Source: Streptomyces sannanensis
Lineage (GTDB): Bacteria > Actinomycetota > Actinomycetes > Streptomycetales > Streptomycetaceae
Reading direction: 5' to 3'
NCBI RefSeq assembly: GCF_039536205.1
Contig: NZ_BAAAYL010000001.1
Location: 5,766,001 to 5,830,000 of the forward strand
DNA: 64,000 bases
Part shown: piece after piece, positions 62,925 through 64,000 of the stretch
Position numbering within the stretch: position 1 is the stretch's first letter
Layout of the letters: the number at the start of each line of letters is the position of its first letter
Made by a program: the position numbers and the translations under genes
The notes under the pieces: model-generated
The model's database searches: none
The model's input: only the letters and a program-made list of their open reading frames with translations
What the model was told of the DNA's origin: nothing

Positions 62925-63814
62925 GATGTACCTCCTGACTGACTAGCCCTCCATCCATCGTGTGCGCGTTCGGCGCAACCCGCGACTGCTGGGTTGCGCC
63001 GCGCACGGACGCGGCAGAGGATCTCGCCGTGCGGGACCATGAACCAGGCGTCGTCCTGACGGCCCCACTTCCGCCATGCCTCCGCGACGGCGGACAGCCG
63101 CTCCGGAGTGGTGTGACCGCCGGACACCGCCAGCTGCGCGTAGACGGAGCTCGTCGTACGGTCCGCCCACAGGCCGCTCCACCAGCCCCGCTCCTCGGGG
63201 GCGGCGAAACACCAGGTGGCGGCGGTGGCCCTGATGTCGGTGAAACCCGCCTTACGGGCCCAGGACAGCAGCCGCCGTCCGGCGTCCGGTTCGCCGCCGT
63301 TGCCGCGAGCCACCCGGCCGTACAGCTCCCGCCATTCGTTCATGACCGGCAGTTCGGGGAACCAGGCCATCGCGGCGTAGTCGCTGTCGCGCGCCGCGAC
63401 GATCCCGCCCGGCCGGCACACCCGCCGCATCTCGCGCAGCGCCTGCACCGGGTCGCCCACGTGCTGCAGCACCTGGTGGGCGTGGACGATGTCGAAGGAG
63501 TCGTCGGGGAAGGCCAGCGCGTGGACATCGGCGACGGCGAACTCGACGTTGTCCAGCCCGCGCTCGCCGGCGACAGCGCGCGCCTGGTCCAGTACGTCCG
63601 CGGCCGCGTCGACGGCGGTCACCTTCCCGGGAGCCACCAGATCGGCCAGATCGGCCGTGATGGTGCCGGGGCCGCAGCCGACGTCCAGCACGTCCAGTCC
63701 GGGCCGCAGTTCGCCGAGGAGGTACGCCGCGGAGTTGGCGGCGGTGCGCCAGCGGTGCGAGCGCAGCACGGACTCATGGTGTCCGTGGGTGTAGACGGCG
63801 GTCTCCTTCGGCAT
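62921..63814 (-). CDS. Class I SAM-dependent methyltransferase
   Basis: 297 residues from ATG 63814. The SAM site is LDVLDVGCGPGTITADLADL (motif I, about 39-58), followed by VTAVDAAADVLDQAR, FDIVHAHQVLQHVGDP and MRRVCRPGGIVAARD. UbiE/Coq5-like small-molecule methyltransferase; substrate unknown. The last residues appear loosely conserved. It is translated ahead of, and coupled to, the CBS-domain gene. Confidence 0.9.
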   Translation of the reverse strand: MPKETAVYTHGHHESVLRSHRWRTAANSAAYLLGELRPGLDVLDVGCGPGTITADLADLVAPGKVTAVDAAADVLDQARAVAGERGLDNVEFAVADVHALAFPDDSFDIVHAHQVLQHVGDPVQALREMRRVCRPGGIVAARDSDYAAMAWFPELPVMNEWRELYGRVARGNGGEPDAGRRLLSWARKAGFTDIRATAATWCFAAPEERGWWSGLWADRTTSSVYAQLAVSGGHTTPERLSAVAEAWRKWGRQDDAWFMVPHGEILCRVRARRNPAVAGCAERAHDGWRASQSGGTS

Positions 63815-63845
63815 GGCCGAACTCCTTCTTTTTTGGCTCGATTTC

Positions 63846-63866
63846 CCCCCGGACTTCGTCCGGGGG
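63846..63866. repeat. Palindromic element, GGACTTCGTCC family, near window end
   Basis: CCCCCGGACTTCGTCCGGGG-type palindrome 31 bp upstream of the methyltransferase start. A CTCCCCCAGCTGAC element of the second family follows at 63967-63980. The last 180 bp show no gene. Confidence 0.6.
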
Positions 63867-64000
63867 ACCCCCACGGGGATGCTCAAGGCTGTGTCGACGG
63901 TCGACCACGCGGCGGAGCCGCATATCGATGCAGCCTCGGGCCCCTCCTTCGTCGGGACCCTGCGCGCTCCCCCAGCTGACCTCCCCCGGCTACCTCCCCC

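Overview
The window looks like chromosomal DNA from a Streptomyces or very close relative. Base composition is about 70% G+C, with strong third-position G/C. GTG and even TTG starts are frequent and genes often overlap by 4 bp. Several gene sets are typical of the genus: an XRE/DUF397/HATPase trio, an ethylmalonyl-CoA pathway cluster, PssA/Psd, and an AdaA-AlkA fusion next to Ogt.

Positions 1-24267 form a phage-defence island built on a type 2 BREX (Pgl) system. The order is pglW (3' part only), pglX, pglY, pglZ, brxD and a Lhr-like helicase (brxHI). Two cargo blocks interrupt the core. Between pglW and pglX lies a three-gene operon on the opposite strand: a small HEPN-like protein, a ParA-like ATPase with a KGGVGR variant P-loop, and a second P-loop ATPase. 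Between pglX and pglY lie an XRE/DUF397 pair, a divergent anti-sigma-type HATPase, and a large SF1 helicase carrying a coiled coil, a PLD nuclease motif and a zinc ribbon. pglX has a G7 tract inside a markedly lower-GC segment. A short motif with the same spacing precedes both pglX and pglY. A truncated macro-domain remnant at 24377-24490 probably marks the island edge.

Positions 24605-45502 read as ordinary backbone. They hold DNA alkylation repair (AdaA-AlkA, Ogt), a sirtuin, a NUDIX enzyme, glycerate kinase, and pssA-psd for phosphatidylethanolamine. Upstream of psd on the same strand is an ethylmalonyl-CoA operon: ccr, ecm, a malyl-CoA-type lyase, a MaoC hydratase and an acyl-CoA dehydrogenase. 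A TetR regulator and a tandem-fused 3-hydroxyacyl-CoA dehydrogenase follow, then a HEAT-repeat protein, a secreted tripeptidyl aminopeptidase, a gene broken at a tetranucleotide repeat, and an SRPBCC protein.

Positions 45690-57527 carry an MFS exporter fused to three carboxypeptidase-regulatory-like domains. Next is a coupled peptidase cassette (M55 D-aminopeptidase, M20, S9, S66), then adenosine deaminase, a GntR regulator and a divergent DHA2 exporter. An IS1182-family element sits exactly at the stop codon of that exporter and abuts a 178-bp MITE-like element. The last part (59424-64000) holds a GNAT enzyme, a DUF6204 protein, a DUF5107/TPR-like protein, a CBS-domain protein and a methyltransferase. 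Two families of intergenic palindromes recur through the backbone half. I saw no tRNA, rRNA or CRISPR array.
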